Below, in pieces: positions 46,359-55,335 of a DNA stretch of 64,000 nt; positions within the stretch are counted from its first letter, which is position 1, and every line of letters starts with the position of its first letter. The stretch is from Hyphomicrobium_A sp963759735 (GTDB taxonomy: Bacteria > Pseudomonadota > Alphaproteobacteria > Rhizobiales > Hyphomicrobiaceae). The stretch covers positions 930,001-994,000 of the forward strand of contig CAVXAF010000007.1 in the NCBI GenBank assembly GCA_963759735.1, given 5' to 3'. The translations under genes and the position numbers were made by a program. The notes under the pieces are model-generated. The model saw nothing but the letters and a program-made list of their open reading frames with translations, ran no database searches and was not told where the DNA came from.

Positions 46359-47492
46359 ATGCAGCTGAAATCCATGCTTTTCCGCGGGCTTGCGGCCGCT
46401 GTCGTCTTCTCCTTTGCCACCGTTCAGGTGGCCAGCGCCTGCACCGGCATCATGCTGCGCAATGCCGACGGCTCGATCGTGCATGGTCGTACGGTCGAGT
46501 TCGGCATCCCGCTCGAGATCACCTACGCGGTGCTGCCGCGCAACTACGAGATGACCGGCCTGACGCCGCTCGGCGATGGCAAGAAATGGACGACACGCTA
46601 CGGCGTGCTCGGCGCCATCGTGTTTGGAAACCTCGGCGTCATGGACGGCATCAACGAGAAGGGTCTCGCCATCGGTGCCTTCTACTTCCCCACCATGGCC
46701 GAATACACGCCGACGACACCGCAGAACCAGTCGAAGTCGATGTCCTCAATCGACTTCTCGACCTGGATCCTCACGCAGTTCTCGAGCGTCGATGAAGTCC
46801 GCGCCGCGGTCGAAGCCGGCGATGCGGTCGTCGCCCCGACCTTGCTGCCGGGCTGGCCGAAGACGGTGCAGCCGTTCCATTGGATCGTGTACGACAAGAG
46901 CGGCAAGTCGATCGTCATCGAGCCGCTCGGGGGAAAACTGGTGGTCAGCGACAACCCGCTCGGCGTGCTCACCAATTCGCCGAGCTTCGATTGGCACATG
47001 ACCAACCTGCGCAACTACATTTCGCTCAGCCCGCGCGATGTGCCGCCGGTCAAGGTCGACGGAACGACGTTCCAGGCCTTCGGCATGGGCGCCGGCATGC
47101 ACGGGCTGCCCGGCGACTTCACGCCGCCGTCGCGTTTCGTGCGCGCCGCGGTGTTCAGCGCCACGGCCTTAGCCTCGCCCGACGCGCAGTCCGGCATCTT
47201 TAGCGGCTTCCACCTGCTCAACAACTTCGACATTCCCTACGGCGTGGCGCGCGAGGAAGTGCAGGGCGTCACCCATGCCGACCAGACGATCTTCACGACC
47301 ATGCGCGATCCGCAGAACCTGCGCGTCTACTACAAGAGCTATGACGACCAGACGATCCGCATGGTCGATCTCAATCACTTCGACCTCAACGCCAAGGACG
47401 TCATGCGCCTGCCGACGCCGACCACTTTCCAGGCGATCGTCGACATGTCGGGCCAGTTCCAGCCGCGCAAAACGGCGGAGGCGGTCGAGTAG
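46359..47492 (+). CDS. Secreted choloylglycine hydrolase / penicillin V acylase-like amidase
   Basis: A 377-residue periplasmic Ntn hydrolase that cleaves linear amide C-N bonds. The signal peptide ends VASA, and cleavage there exposes the nucleophile Cys28 (CTGIMLRNADG). Other family residues: Arg in VHGRTVEFG, Asp and Asn region in GVMDGINEKGLAIGAFYFP, NPLGVLTNSPSFDWHMTNLRNY, and Arg in the C-terminal DPQNLRVYYKSYDDQTIRMVDL. Substrates in environmental proteobacteria may be N-acyl homoserine lactones or other acyl amides (inference). Confidence 0.9.
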   Translation: MQLKSMLFRGLAAAVVFSFATVQVASACTGIMLRNADGSIVHGRTVEFGIPLEITYAVLPRNYEMTGLTPLGDGKKWTTRYGVLGAIVFGNLGVMDGINEKGLAIGAFYFPTMAEYTPTTPQNQSKSMSSIDFSTWILTQFSSVDEVRAAVEAGDAVVAPTLLPGWPKTVQPFHWIVYDKSGKSIVIEPLGGKLVVSDNPLGVLTNSPSFDWHMTNLRNYISLSPRDVPPVKVDGTTFQAFGMGAGMHGLPGDFTPPSRFVRAAVFSATALASPDAQSGIFSGFHLLNNFDIPYGVAREEVQGVTHADQTIFTTMRDPQNLRVYYKSYDDQTIRMVDLNHFDLNAKDVMRLPTPTTFQAIVDMSGQFQPRKTAEAVE

Positions 47493-47503
47493 GAGCGTTC
47501 CGC

Positions 47504-48619
47504 TCAGTCGCCGTCGAGGGCGTTGAAGCCGAGCGCCAGCCCGGTGAGATCGGCTAGGGCCGAGCGGCCGACCTCTTCGGCGTTCTTGAGCGACAACTGC
47601 ATCGGCATGAGGCGAGCCCGCGCCTGGGGGTTGGCAAAAGCGTCGCCGGCCATCGCAGCCGCTGCCGTTCCGGCACGCGCCGCAAAGCCCAAATCGGTGG
47701 CCGCAGCCGCAAGCAGCGGAACAGCCGCGCGCTCGGTGTCGCTGCTGGCGAGACCATCACCAAGAAATCCATTTGGCCCGAGGATATCGCGCTCGCCTTC
47801 GACGGCCGCGAGAATGAACTGCAGGCCCAGTCCGCTGTGTACGAGCAAGGGCGTTGGTGGCGTCGGTGTTTTCTCTTTGCCGCCGAGAAGCGGCTCCAGC
47901 CGCTGCGCGCGCAGCACTTCGAGTTCTGTCACATAGGCGCGATAGAGGGCTTGGGTCGTCTCCTGCTTGGTCAGGTAAGTCTTGTTGCCAACGCCCGGCT
48001 GTAGCCAGGCGCGGCCGAACTCACCCGCCCAGGCGGCATGCGTGTCGGCGGCGATCTGCGCGATGCCAGCGGCGAGCGTGCGCAGATACCGGCAGCGGAA
48101 GGCAGCCACCGGCGTCGCATCGGCGAGGGCCTGCGAGCCCCGTCCGTACAGCACGGCATCGAGCGCCCCGAAACCCTGCACGGCGACGCTGGCGGCGGCG
48201 AGCTTTTCCGGCGTGATGTCGGCCTCATCGTGCTTGGCGAGCAGGCGGCGTGTCTGCCGCTCGACGATGTTATGTGGATCGGGGTAGAAGAGCAGACGCT
48301 CGCTGCGCTGCTTTTCGACGATAGGACCAAAGCGCAACGGCTCGATGCGCCCCCAGGCGAGCAACGTCGCGCGTGCTTGATCGCGGGCGGCAACGAGCGC
48401 CGCTGGCGAGGGCTTTTCGCACAGGGCATCGGCTACTTTGACGAAGTCGCGCGCGCTGTCATCGAAGCGGGCGTAGCCGGGGAGGATGACATTGTCGTAC
48501 ATGCGTCGCGCAAGTGCGCCGTCGTCGAAGGCCAATACCGGGGTGCGTGTGGCAGCGCAGGTGAGAGCCATTGCGACGAGCGCAAAAACCCGCGCAATGT
48601 GCAAGGCGGCGTGCGTCAC
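47504..48619 (-). CDS. Imelysin-family periplasmic protein (third gene of the iron locus)
   Basis: A 371-residue protein with an N-terminal signal (ARVFALVAMALTCAATRTPVLA). Imelysin-like landmarks: WGRIEPLRFGPI, LLFYPDPHNIVERQTRRLL, VQGFGALDAVLYG and a C-terminal LADLTGLALGFNALDGD. The first helix-bundle half lacks the GxHxxE motif, which is typical of this second type of imelysin protein beside the DUF1111 gene. The GTG start overlaps the stop of the oxidoreductase gene. Its C-terminus nearly repeats that of the plus-strand imelysin (TIGFNELDGD). Confidence 0.85.
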   Translation of the reverse strand: MTHAALHIARVFALVAMALTCAATRTPVLAFDDGALARRMYDNVILPGYARFDDSARDFVKVADALCEKPSPAALVAARDQARATLLAWGRIEPLRFGPIVEKQRSERLLFYPDPHNIVERQTRRLLAKHDEADITPEKLAAASVAVQGFGALDAVLYGRGSQALADATPVAAFRCRYLRTLAAGIAQIAADTHAAWAGEFGRAWLQPGVGNKTYLTKQETTQALYRAYVTELEVLRAQRLEPLLGGKEKTPTPPTPLLVHSGLGLQFILAAVEGERDILGPNGFLGDGLASSDTERAAVPLLAAAATDLGFAARAGTAAAAMAGDAFANPQARARLMPMQLSLKNAEEVGRSALADLTGLALGFNALDGD

Positions 48620-50124
48620 AGGGACTCCACGAATTTGATCAGCGCCTCGCGGTCCGCCTTGCTCAAGGCGGCATAAGCATCGCGTGCGGCCTGCGCCTCT
48701 CCGCCGTGCCAGAGGATGGCCTCCTCGATGTTGCGCGCCCGGCCATCGTGCAGGAAGAAAGTGTGTCCGCTGACAAGCCGCGTCAGGCCGATACCCCATA
48801 GCGGCGGGGTGCGCCACTCGCGTCCGTCAGCAGCACCTTCGGGGCGGTTGTCGGCGAGGCCGTCGCCCATGTCGTGCAGAAGCAAGTCAGTATAGGGCCA
48901 GATCTTCTGGTTGCTCAGGTGCGGCTGACCCTCGACCTTGCCGGTGGTGAAGGACGGCGCATGGCAGCTCTGGCAGCGCAGCGCATAAAACAGCGCCTTG
49001 CCGCGATTAACATTCGCATCGGAAAAATCGCGTCGCGGCGGCACGGCGAGGTTTTGCGAATAGAAGACGACGTGGTCGAACAGCTTGGAGCTGACCTCCA
49101 TGCCGCCGTCGCGCTCGGTATTGCCGTTGGGCGCGTTGACGCAGACCGATTGAGCCGGGGTGCAGTCACCCGAAGGACGCGGCGCCAACGGGCTCGATAG
49201 TCCCATGTCGCCGGCGAAGGCGCTCGCCGCCTGATCGGCCACCGAGGGTTTACCGGCCTTCCATCCAAAGCGCCCGAGCGCCGCGCGCTGTTGATCCGCC
49301 GACCACACCTCATTGGTGCGTCCTGAGATGCCGTCTTTGTCGGCGTCGCCCGGGTCGGCGCGCTTGCGAATGTCGGATTCCGGGATCGCCTCCAGCAGAC
49401 CCATGCCGATCACCGGTGGGGCAATCCGCGGCGACAACATCGTGCCCGGGTGCAGCGGTCCGTACTTCAAGGCTTCGACGCTGTAGGCCGGATGGCGCAG
49501 GTTGACGACGCTGCCGTCGGCGAGCGTCACCGGCACTTCGGTATAGTCGATGCGCATGCGCCCTTCGTTGTCGTGGCCCTGAATGGCGAGGTTCTGCAAC
49601 TGCTCGCCGTAGGTTGGCTCATCGATCGTGGCGACGCGGTGCTCAGCCAGCAGCCGCCGTTGCTCCTCGTTCTGCGGGGGAATCGACAGGCGTAGGAACA
49701 TCGATTCCGCCGTGTCGTCGGGGAAATTGGCAGTCGGTGGACGCCCGCGACCGTCCTTCAGGTGGCAATTCTGGCAGGATCGCGAGTTGAAAAGCGGACC
49801 GAGTCCATCCGAGCTTGTCGTCGAGGACGGTGCCGAGACCCACAGCTTGCGGAAGATGGCATTGCCCACCTTAAACTTGGCTTCGCCTTCAAGGCCGATG
49901 CCCTCCGAAAAATGCGAGAAGGCTTCTCGCGTGTCGATGCTGTTGCGCGTCGTTGCATGGCCGCCGGGGTGCTCTTCGCCAGGCTCGTTAGCAATCGCCG
50001 GCTCGCCTGCTGCGTGCACGCCGGACACCGCCAAAGCAGCGGCGACGAAGATCGCCGCCACCCCCGGCGCAAGGAGCAGCGGGAGCCGCATTCTCGACAG
50101 CCGATCGCGCTGGATGCGGTTCAT
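48616..50124 (-). CDS. Di-haem oxidoreductase (DUF1111, DHOR family)
   Basis: A 502-residue periplasmic protein with a signal peptide and two c-type haem motifs: CQNCH (about residues 117-121) and CQSCH (about 405). Other family stretches: DGLGPLFNSRSC, HRVATIDEPTYGEQLQN, RTNEVWSADQQRAALGRFGWKAGKPSV, and WRTPPLWGIGLT followed by FLHDGRARNIEEAILWHGGEA. Start 50124 is preferred to 50301 because it directly precedes the signal peptide. Such proteins accompany imelysins in iron-regulated operons and may change the redox state of iron for uptake (inference). Confidence 0.92.
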   Translation of the reverse strand: MNRIQRDRLSRMRLPLLLAPGVAAIFVAAALAVSGVHAAGEPAIANEPGEEHPGGHATTRNSIDTREAFSHFSEGIGLEGEAKFKVGNAIFRKLWVSAPSSTTSSDGLGPLFNSRSCQNCHLKDGRGRPPTANFPDDTAESMFLRLSIPPQNEEQRRLLAEHRVATIDEPTYGEQLQNLAIQGHDNEGRMRIDYTEVPVTLADGSVVNLRHPAYSVEALKYGPLHPGTMLSPRIAPPVIGMGLLEAIPESDIRKRADPGDADKDGISGRTNEVWSADQQRAALGRFGWKAGKPSVADQAASAFAGDMGLSSPLAPRPSGDCTPAQSVCVNAPNGNTERDGGMEVSSKLFDHVVFYSQNLAVPPRRDFSDANVNRGKALFYALRCQSCHAPSFTTGKVEGQPHLSNQKIWPYTDLLLHDMGDGLADNRPEGAADGREWRTPPLWGIGLTRLVSGHTFFLHDGRARNIEEAILWHGGEAQAARDAYAALSKADREALIKFVESL

Positions 50125-50143
50125 GGGCGCTGATAGGTGAATG

Positions 50144-51430
50144 TCACCGCACCGATCCTGGATTGTCGAGACTGTCCGAGCCTTCGAACTGGATCGTCTT
50201 GAGCGACAGGGCGGCGATGTCGCGCTCGAATTCCTTCGATTGGGCGATGAGCGCCTGGATGGCTTGATCGATGAGTGCGTTGCCCTCGGCATTGCCTTCA
50301 CCGATCATCTGGTCGTAGGCTTCCCCGCCTTCGGCGCGTTTGACGATTTCATCCATGCGCTGCATCGTTGCATCGAGCGCGGCGCGCGTGCGCTCATCGG
50401 CCTCGGGTGACTTGGCCCGCACCAGATCGGATGCGCTAGGCCCCGACACCACCGAGCCGTCGGGGCGAGTGTAGCTGCCGAGGTAGACTTTGCGGATGCC
50501 GAGCGCGTCATAGTAGTGCGCGTTATGGGTGTTGTCGGAGAAGCAGTCGTGCTCCTCCTCCGGATCGTGGATGAGCAACCCGAGCTTCATGCGCTCGCCG
50601 GCCATCTCTCCGTAAGACAAGCTCCCGAGGCCGCGAAACAGTGCCGATAGGCCGACGTTGCCGCCGTCCAGCATGACAGTCCTGCGGGCGGCGCCATCGG
50701 CGCCCCACTGCGCCACCATCCAGGCGAGATCATCGATCAGCAGGTCGGTGACGACACTGAGATACTGCGCGCGGCGGTCGCAATTGCCGCCGGTGCAGTT
50801 GGTGACGTCGTAGTCTGTCGCGGGACGCGCGCCGGCGCCCGCCTCTGTGCCGTTGAGGTCCTGTCCCCAGAGCAGAAACTCGATGGCGTGATAGCCGGTG
50901 GCGACGTTGGATTCAACGCCACCCGCCTCCTGCAGCTTGCCCGACAGCAACTCCTTGGTGATGTTGGTCGCATCAACCGGCTCGCCGGCGATCTTCAGCG
51001 ACGGGTTGGCAATGACGTTGGCGACGTAGAGATCGTTGGGCGGCGACTGGTCGACGTACTCCTGCGAGACGTAATCGATGAGACCTTCATCGAGCGGCCA
51101 GGAATTCACCCGCGACTCCCAGTCGTCGACGATCTTGTTGCCGAAACGGAAGGCCTCGGTCTGCATGTAGGAAACGCGGGCGATGAGCCACGCCTTGCGC
51201 GCCGCGGCAAGAGTGTCGGCATTGGGCGTTTTGATCAGCGCGTCGATAGCGTTCTTGAGCTGGCGCGCCGAGGAGAGCGAATCCCCGTAGGCCGCCTCGG
51301 CGATGTCGGCGTAGTTCTTGGCAACTGCTGCAACGTCGGGTGCATCGGCGGCGGTCAGTGGCGATATTGCCGAGGCGAAGATGACGAACGTTGCCAACGT
51401 TGCGGCCATGACAGCCATCGTTCTCAGCAT
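50144..51430 (-). CDS. Imelysin / IrpA-like periplasmic protein (first gene of the iron locus)
   Basis: A 428-residue protein with a signal peptide (ATLATFVIFASAISPLTAAD). The M75/imelysin motif GxHxxE is present as GYHAIEFLLWGQD (about residues 175-187). Further landmarks: ARVSYMQTEAFRFGNKIVDDWE, SWPLDEGLIDYV, GERMKLGLLIHDPEEEHDCFSDNTH and GVYRRVDGSVVSG-like SYTRPDGSVVSG. IrpA/IcmP proteins are iron-regulated and bind iron or deliver it to transporters; peptidase activity is doubtful. It heads the minus-strand operon. Confidence 0.92.
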   Translation of the reverse strand: MLRTMAVMAATLATFVIFASAISPLTAADAPDVAAVAKNYADIAEAAYGDSLSSARQLKNAIDALIKTPNADTLAAARKAWLIARVSYMQTEAFRFGNKIVDDWESRVNSWPLDEGLIDYVSQEYVDQSPPNDLYVANVIANPSLKIAGEPVDATNITKELLSGKLQEAGGVESNVATGYHAIEFLLWGQDLNGTEAGAGARPATDYDVTNCTGGNCDRRAQYLSVVTDLLIDDLAWMVAQWGADGAARRTVMLDGGNVGLSALFRGLGSLSYGEMAGERMKLGLLIHDPEEEHDCFSDNTHNAHYYDALGIRKVYLGSYTRPDGSVVSGPSASDLVRAKSPEADERTRAALDATMQRMDEIVKRAEGGEAYDQMIGEGNAEGNALIDQAIQALIAQSKEFERDIAALSLKTIQFEGSDSLDNPGSVR

Positions 51431-51723
51431 GCTTTTCTTGCCTTCTCATGAAGTGCGTCACTGCTGCGGCGGCTGACCGGCACAGCGCCCAACGCATCCG
51501 GGCCTGCGGCCGCGCGTTCACCCGATTTTTCGCACGATCTCAATGATTTCTGATTCCCCAAGTCAAGAATATTTTTCCCGTGCGGCCACGTATGAAGCCG
51601 TCCGAATATGGCGGTCGCAGGAACGCCATGTGGGCCGGGCAAGCCAAGCCCTGAAATAGCGACGACAGGACGCGGAGTTCGGGCCAGTAGCCGCCGGCCG
51701 GATCGAGAGACGATCGAGAGACG
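51431..51723. promoter_or_regulatory. Divergent promoter region of the iron locus
   Basis: The 293 bases between the two divergent imelysin transcripts must carry both promoters. A reverse-strand TTGACT at 51566-51561 is a fair -35, but I find no well-spaced -10. I looked for Fur, Irr and RirA type palindromes and saw none that is convincing. Confidence 0.35.
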
Positions 51724-52815
51724 ATGAACCAAGAAAGAATGCGCATCATCGCCGTCTGCCTGCTCATCCTGGCTTCCGCCGTTACCTTGGATGCGGCGCC
51801 CGCTGCGCCATCGTTCCCAAAGCTCAATGCGCGCGTGATCGATACCTATGTGGTGCCGCGTTTCGCGCAACTGGTCACATCGAGCGGCAAGCTCACCGCC
51901 GGTATCGCCCGTGCCTGCGACGGCGCAAACGGCGCCGCCGAAGCCGTGCGGGATGATTTCGCAGCTACGGCGCTCGCCTGGGGCGCGGTGGAGTTCCTGC
52001 GCTTTGGTCCCATGTCGGCGATCGGACGCCCGGAACGCTTCTACTTCTGGCCTGATCCGCGCGGCGTGACGCAACGCCAGCTCAATGCGCTCATCGCCAA
52101 GCGCGATCCGATGGCGCTCGACCCGGCAAGTCTTGGCAAGAAGAGCGCGGCGGTGCAGGGCCTGGCGGCGCTCGAGGTCCTGCTCTACGACGACGCCCAC
52201 CCTCTCGACGCCGAGGATGAGGCGGACCGCTATCGCTGTCGGCTGGCGCACTCTATTGCTCAGGCGATGCACATGCGGGCCGAGCAGGTCGTCTCCGAAT
52301 GGAGCGGCGAGCAGGGCTGGCGGCGGCGCATGCTGGCGCCAACGCCCGACGGAACACCGTACAAGACCGCGGAGGAGCCCGCGGCCGACTTTGCGCGCGC
52401 GCTCATCACCGGCCTGCAGATGATACAGGATCGCGAGGTAGCGCCGATGATCACCGCACTCGCCAACCCGGAGCGCCCGCCCCAACTTCCGTTTGCGCGG
52501 GCCGGACTCAGCGCGCGCTATATCGTCTCGGGTATCGGCTCTGTCAAAGCACTTTACGACGCGTTGGGCCTTGCCAGCAGCGTCCCCAAGGACAAGCAGT
52601 GGATGCCGCGCTGGATCACCTCGGCCTTCCAAAGGCTGGCACGCGACGCCCCGGCCGCGGTAGAAGATATCCAGCGCGCCAAGGACGCGACGGAACGCGC
52701 GCGTCAATTGCGCATGGTGCGCTTTCACGTCGAAGGCATCCGCAAGCTGGTGGGGCGCGAGATGGCCCCGTTGGCCGGACTGACGATAGGGTTCAATGAG
52801 CTCGATGGCGATTGA
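51724..52815 (+). CDS. Imelysin-family periplasmic protein
   Basis: A 363-residue paralogue of the protein ending at 47504. Signal peptide (IIAVCLLILASAVTLDAA), then WGAVEFLRFGPMSAIGRPERFYFWPDPRGVTQRQ and VQGLAALEVLLYDDAHPLD, which align block by block with WGRIEPLRFGP, LLFYPDPHNIVERQ and VQGFGALDAVLY in the paralogue. C-terminus AGLTIGFNELDGD. It overlaps the DUF1513 gene by 20 bases, so translation is coupled. Confidence 0.87.
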   Translation: MNQERMRIIAVCLLILASAVTLDAAPAAPSFPKLNARVIDTYVVPRFAQLVTSSGKLTAGIARACDGANGAAEAVRDDFAATALAWGAVEFLRFGPMSAIGRPERFYFWPDPRGVTQRQLNALIAKRDPMALDPASLGKKSAAVQGLAALEVLLYDDAHPLDAEDEADRYRCRLAHSIAQAMHMRAEQVVSEWSGEQGWRRRMLAPTPDGTPYKTAEEPAADFARALITGLQMIQDREVAPMITALANPERPPQLPFARAGLSARYIVSGIGSVKALYDALGLASSVPKDKQWMPRWITSAFQRLARDAPAAVEDIQRAKDATERARQLRMVRFHVEGIRKLVGREMAPLAGLTIGFNELDGD

Positions 52816-53932
52816 CCGGCGACACTTCCTGATCAGCGCGACGGTGTCGGTGACGGCGATCGGCGCCACGCACGCCTTCGCCGGCATGCTCGACGACGAA
52901 GTGTCCAGCGGCATCATGGCCGGCGATCTGGTCGCCGCGTGCCGCCGCCCCGACGGTACTTATTCGGTCGTCCTGCTGTCGTTAGACGGCAGCGTGCTGC
53001 GCGAGCTGCCGCTCGCAGGTCGCGGCCACGACATCGCGCTCGACCGGACCAGCGGACAGGCTGTGGTCTTCGCCCGCCGCCCGGGATCGTTCGCGCTCGC
53101 CTTCGATATCCACGATCGGCGCCAGCCTGTGTTGTTCACGACTCCCGCCAACCGCCACTTCTACGGCCACGGCGTGTTCGCGCGTGATGGCCGGTTGCTC
53201 TACGCAACCGAGCACGACAACGACACGCGAGATGGTCTCATCGGTGTCTATGACTCCAGCGGCGGCTACGGGCGCGTCGGCGAGTTCCCGAGCTACGGCA
53301 TCGGCCCGCACGAGGTGATCCTGCTCGCCGACGGCAAGACGCTGGCGATTGCCAATGGCGGCATCGAGACCCACATCGAGACGGGGCGAGAGAAGCTCAA
53401 CCTGGATTCGATGCAGCCCTCGCTCGCCTTCGTCGACAGCACCACCGGCAAGCTGCTCGGCCAACACAAGCAGGCTGCGGGGCTGCACAAGCTGTCAATC
53501 CGCCATCTGGCCCAGGACGGCCGCGGCGCGGTGTGGTTCGGCTGCCAGTGGGAAGGGGCGGACGGCGAAGCGCCCGAACTCGTCGGCTGCGCTGGCATCG
53601 ATACGCCGCTGCGCATCATCGAGCCGGCAACGCCGATGGGGGTGTCTCTTGCCGGTTACATCGGAGCCGTCGCGTTGAGTGGGGATAAGCGTCTGCTGGC
53701 AGCCTCCGCGCCGCGCGCCGGCCGGATCATCTACGTCGACACCGAGCGCGGTATGGTCGTCGGCGAAACGCTGCTGATGGACAGCTGCGGTGTCACCGGC
53801 AGCTCAGCATCAGGATTTGTCATGAGTTCTGGCTTCGGCGTGGTGCAGACCGATCAGCCGGACCACACGCATTTGTCGACCGCCACCTTCCCCGGTCGCG
53901 CTTTCGACAATCACCTTCGCGTTCTCGGTTGA
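52796..53932 (+). CDS. DUF1513 Tat-exported beta-propeller-like protein
   Basis: A 378-residue protein with a twin-arginine signal (DRRHFLISATVSVTAIGATHAFA). The DUF1513 pattern is clear: DLPLAGRGHDIAL-type LPLAGRGHDIALD, VFARRPGSFALAFD, NRHFYGHGVFARDGRLLYATEHDND, GLIGVYDSSGGYGRVGEFPSYGIGPHEV and SLAFVDSTTGKLLGQH. Export through Tat suggests a folded or metal-bound protein. It always accompanies imelysin genes in this type of locus. A start at 52805 is also possible. Confidence 0.88.
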   Translation: MSSMAIDRRHFLISATVSVTAIGATHAFAGMLDDEVSSGIMAGDLVAACRRPDGTYSVVLLSLDGSVLRELPLAGRGHDIALDRTSGQAVVFARRPGSFALAFDIHDRRQPVLFTTPANRHFYGHGVFARDGRLLYATEHDNDTRDGLIGVYDSSGGYGRVGEFPSYGIGPHEVILLADGKTLAIANGGIETHIETGREKLNLDSMQPSLAFVDSTTGKLLGQHKQAAGLHKLSIRHLAQDGRGAVWFGCQWEGADGEAPELVGCAGIDTPLRIIEPATPMGVSLAGYIGAVALSGDKRLLAASAPRAGRIIYVDTERGMVVGETLLMDSCGVTGSSASGFVMSSGFGVVQTDQPDHTHLSTATFPGRAFDNHLRVLG

Positions 53933-53942
53933 AAATTGACGC

Positions 53943-55316
53943 TCACGCCATGCCGGTTGCCGGCCCTACGATGCTCGGGCGTCGCGCGCTGACGCTGAGG
54001 GCGGGCGCTGAACGGAGCAGACGCGGGGCGCGACGTTCGGGATTGGCCGCGGCGACGGGCGCCGCCTGGCGCGTCGTCGTTGCGGACATCAGCCCCCAGA
54101 TGATGGCCAGCAGCATATAGAAGTGGCGCCAGTGATCGCTGTCGATGATCGCGCCTTCGAAGGCCGTCGATGCGAACACGGCGAACACGGCGATGAATAT
54201 CGTGCGCGTATCGCCGGTCGTTTTGAGGGCGAAGCGAAGCCCAAGGACGAGCGTCAGCGCGATGAGCACGAGATAGACGCCGCCGCCGAGCCAGCCTGCG
54301 CTGAGCAGCATGGTCAGATAGACGTTGTGGGCCGCTTCCGGATGATGGCGCGCGGCGAACTCAAGCGCGCCGATACCGAGCGGGTTCTCGACGATGATGC
54401 CCGTGGCCTTCTCCTGGCCGCCAAAGCGCCCCTCCGAGCCTGTGTCATACGACTGGTCAAGACTGGCGCGCTGACTGAGCAGCTGCGAGACCTGATCGGA
54501 GGACAGCGCCGCCAGCACGCCGCCCGCAGCCAGCATGCCTCCGGCGGCCAACAGTGCGATGAACTTGAGACGCACGCGGGCGTTGCGGGTCGTCGCCATA
54601 AGCAGGTAGCCGTAGATGGCCAGCGACAGCGCAAGGTTGATCCAGGCGCCGCGCGAGAAGCTGAGGAAGACGCCGACCGCCAGGAAGGCGACGGCGGCGA
54701 GCGGCAGCAGCATCTTACCAACCGGGCGCTCTAGGGCGACGTTGAGCAGGTAGAGCAGTGGTGCGATGATGAAGGGGCCGAAGACGTTGGGGTCCTTGAA
54801 GGTGCCGGTGGCGCGTTCGTTTGCCGTGAACAACTCAAATCCGCCGGGGATGACGCCGAAATAGCCGAACACGGCGGCAGCGCAGGCAACGAGCGCGGCA
54901 AACGTCCAGGCATTCAGGATGAGCTGCGCGTGCGCGCGCGGGGAGCGGGCGATGAAGGCGGCGAAGACGAAGCACGCGGCATAGAGGTAGATGGTCACCC
55001 CGACGTGCGTTGCGGTGGCCGGTATGTCGAGCGAGAACGCAGCGGCGAGCACGAGGCTGGCACCAATGACCAGCCACAGCGAGCCGAATGCCAACAGCGC
55101 CGGGTTGACGGCGATGAGGCCGATGGCCGGCAGCAGCACGATGAGGCCGATGGTGAGTGCATCGACGGGCGCGGGCTCGGAGAACACGAAGCCGCTCGTC
55201 GCGACGGTCAGCGCCACGGCGGCGAGCGCCAGCACCGTCACCCAGCCGCGGCGCCGGGCCGGATTATTGTCCGGTGCAGTCGCGACGTGATCGATGTCTG
55301 CAGCGATGCTGGTCAT
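53943..55316 (-). CDS. O-antigen ligase / Wzy-like polymerase
   Basis: A 457-residue inner-membrane protein with about 12 helices and one large periplasmic loop containing GSEGRFGGQEKATGIIVENPLGIGALEFAA and the family motif HHPEAAHNVYLTMLLSAGWLGG. Members polymerise or ligate polysaccharide repeat units at the periplasmic face. The lack of a separate Wzy in the cluster suggests it is the polymerase. The cytoplasmic C-terminal tail is basic. Confidence 0.85.
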   Translation of the reverse strand: MTSIAADIDHVATAPDNNPARRRGWVTVLALAAVALTVATSGFVFSEPAPVDALTIGLIVLLPAIGLIAVNPALLAFGSLWLVIGASLVLAAAFSLDIPATATHVGVTIYLYAACFVFAAFIARSPRAHAQLILNAWTFAALVACAAAVFGYFGVIPGGFELFTANERATGTFKDPNVFGPFIIAPLLYLLNVALERPVGKMLLPLAAVAFLAVGVFLSFSRGAWINLALSLAIYGYLLMATTRNARVRLKFIALLAAGGMLAAGGVLAALSSDQVSQLLSQRASLDQSYDTGSEGRFGGQEKATGIIVENPLGIGALEFAARHHPEAAHNVYLTMLLSAGWLGGGVYLVLIALTLVLGLRFALKTTGDTRTIFIAVFAVFASTAFEGAIIDSDHWRHFYMLLAIIWGLMSATTTRQAAPVAAANPERRAPRLLRSAPALSVSARRPSIVGPATGMA

Positions 55317-55335
55317 GGTCGCTCCGCGCAGCCGC

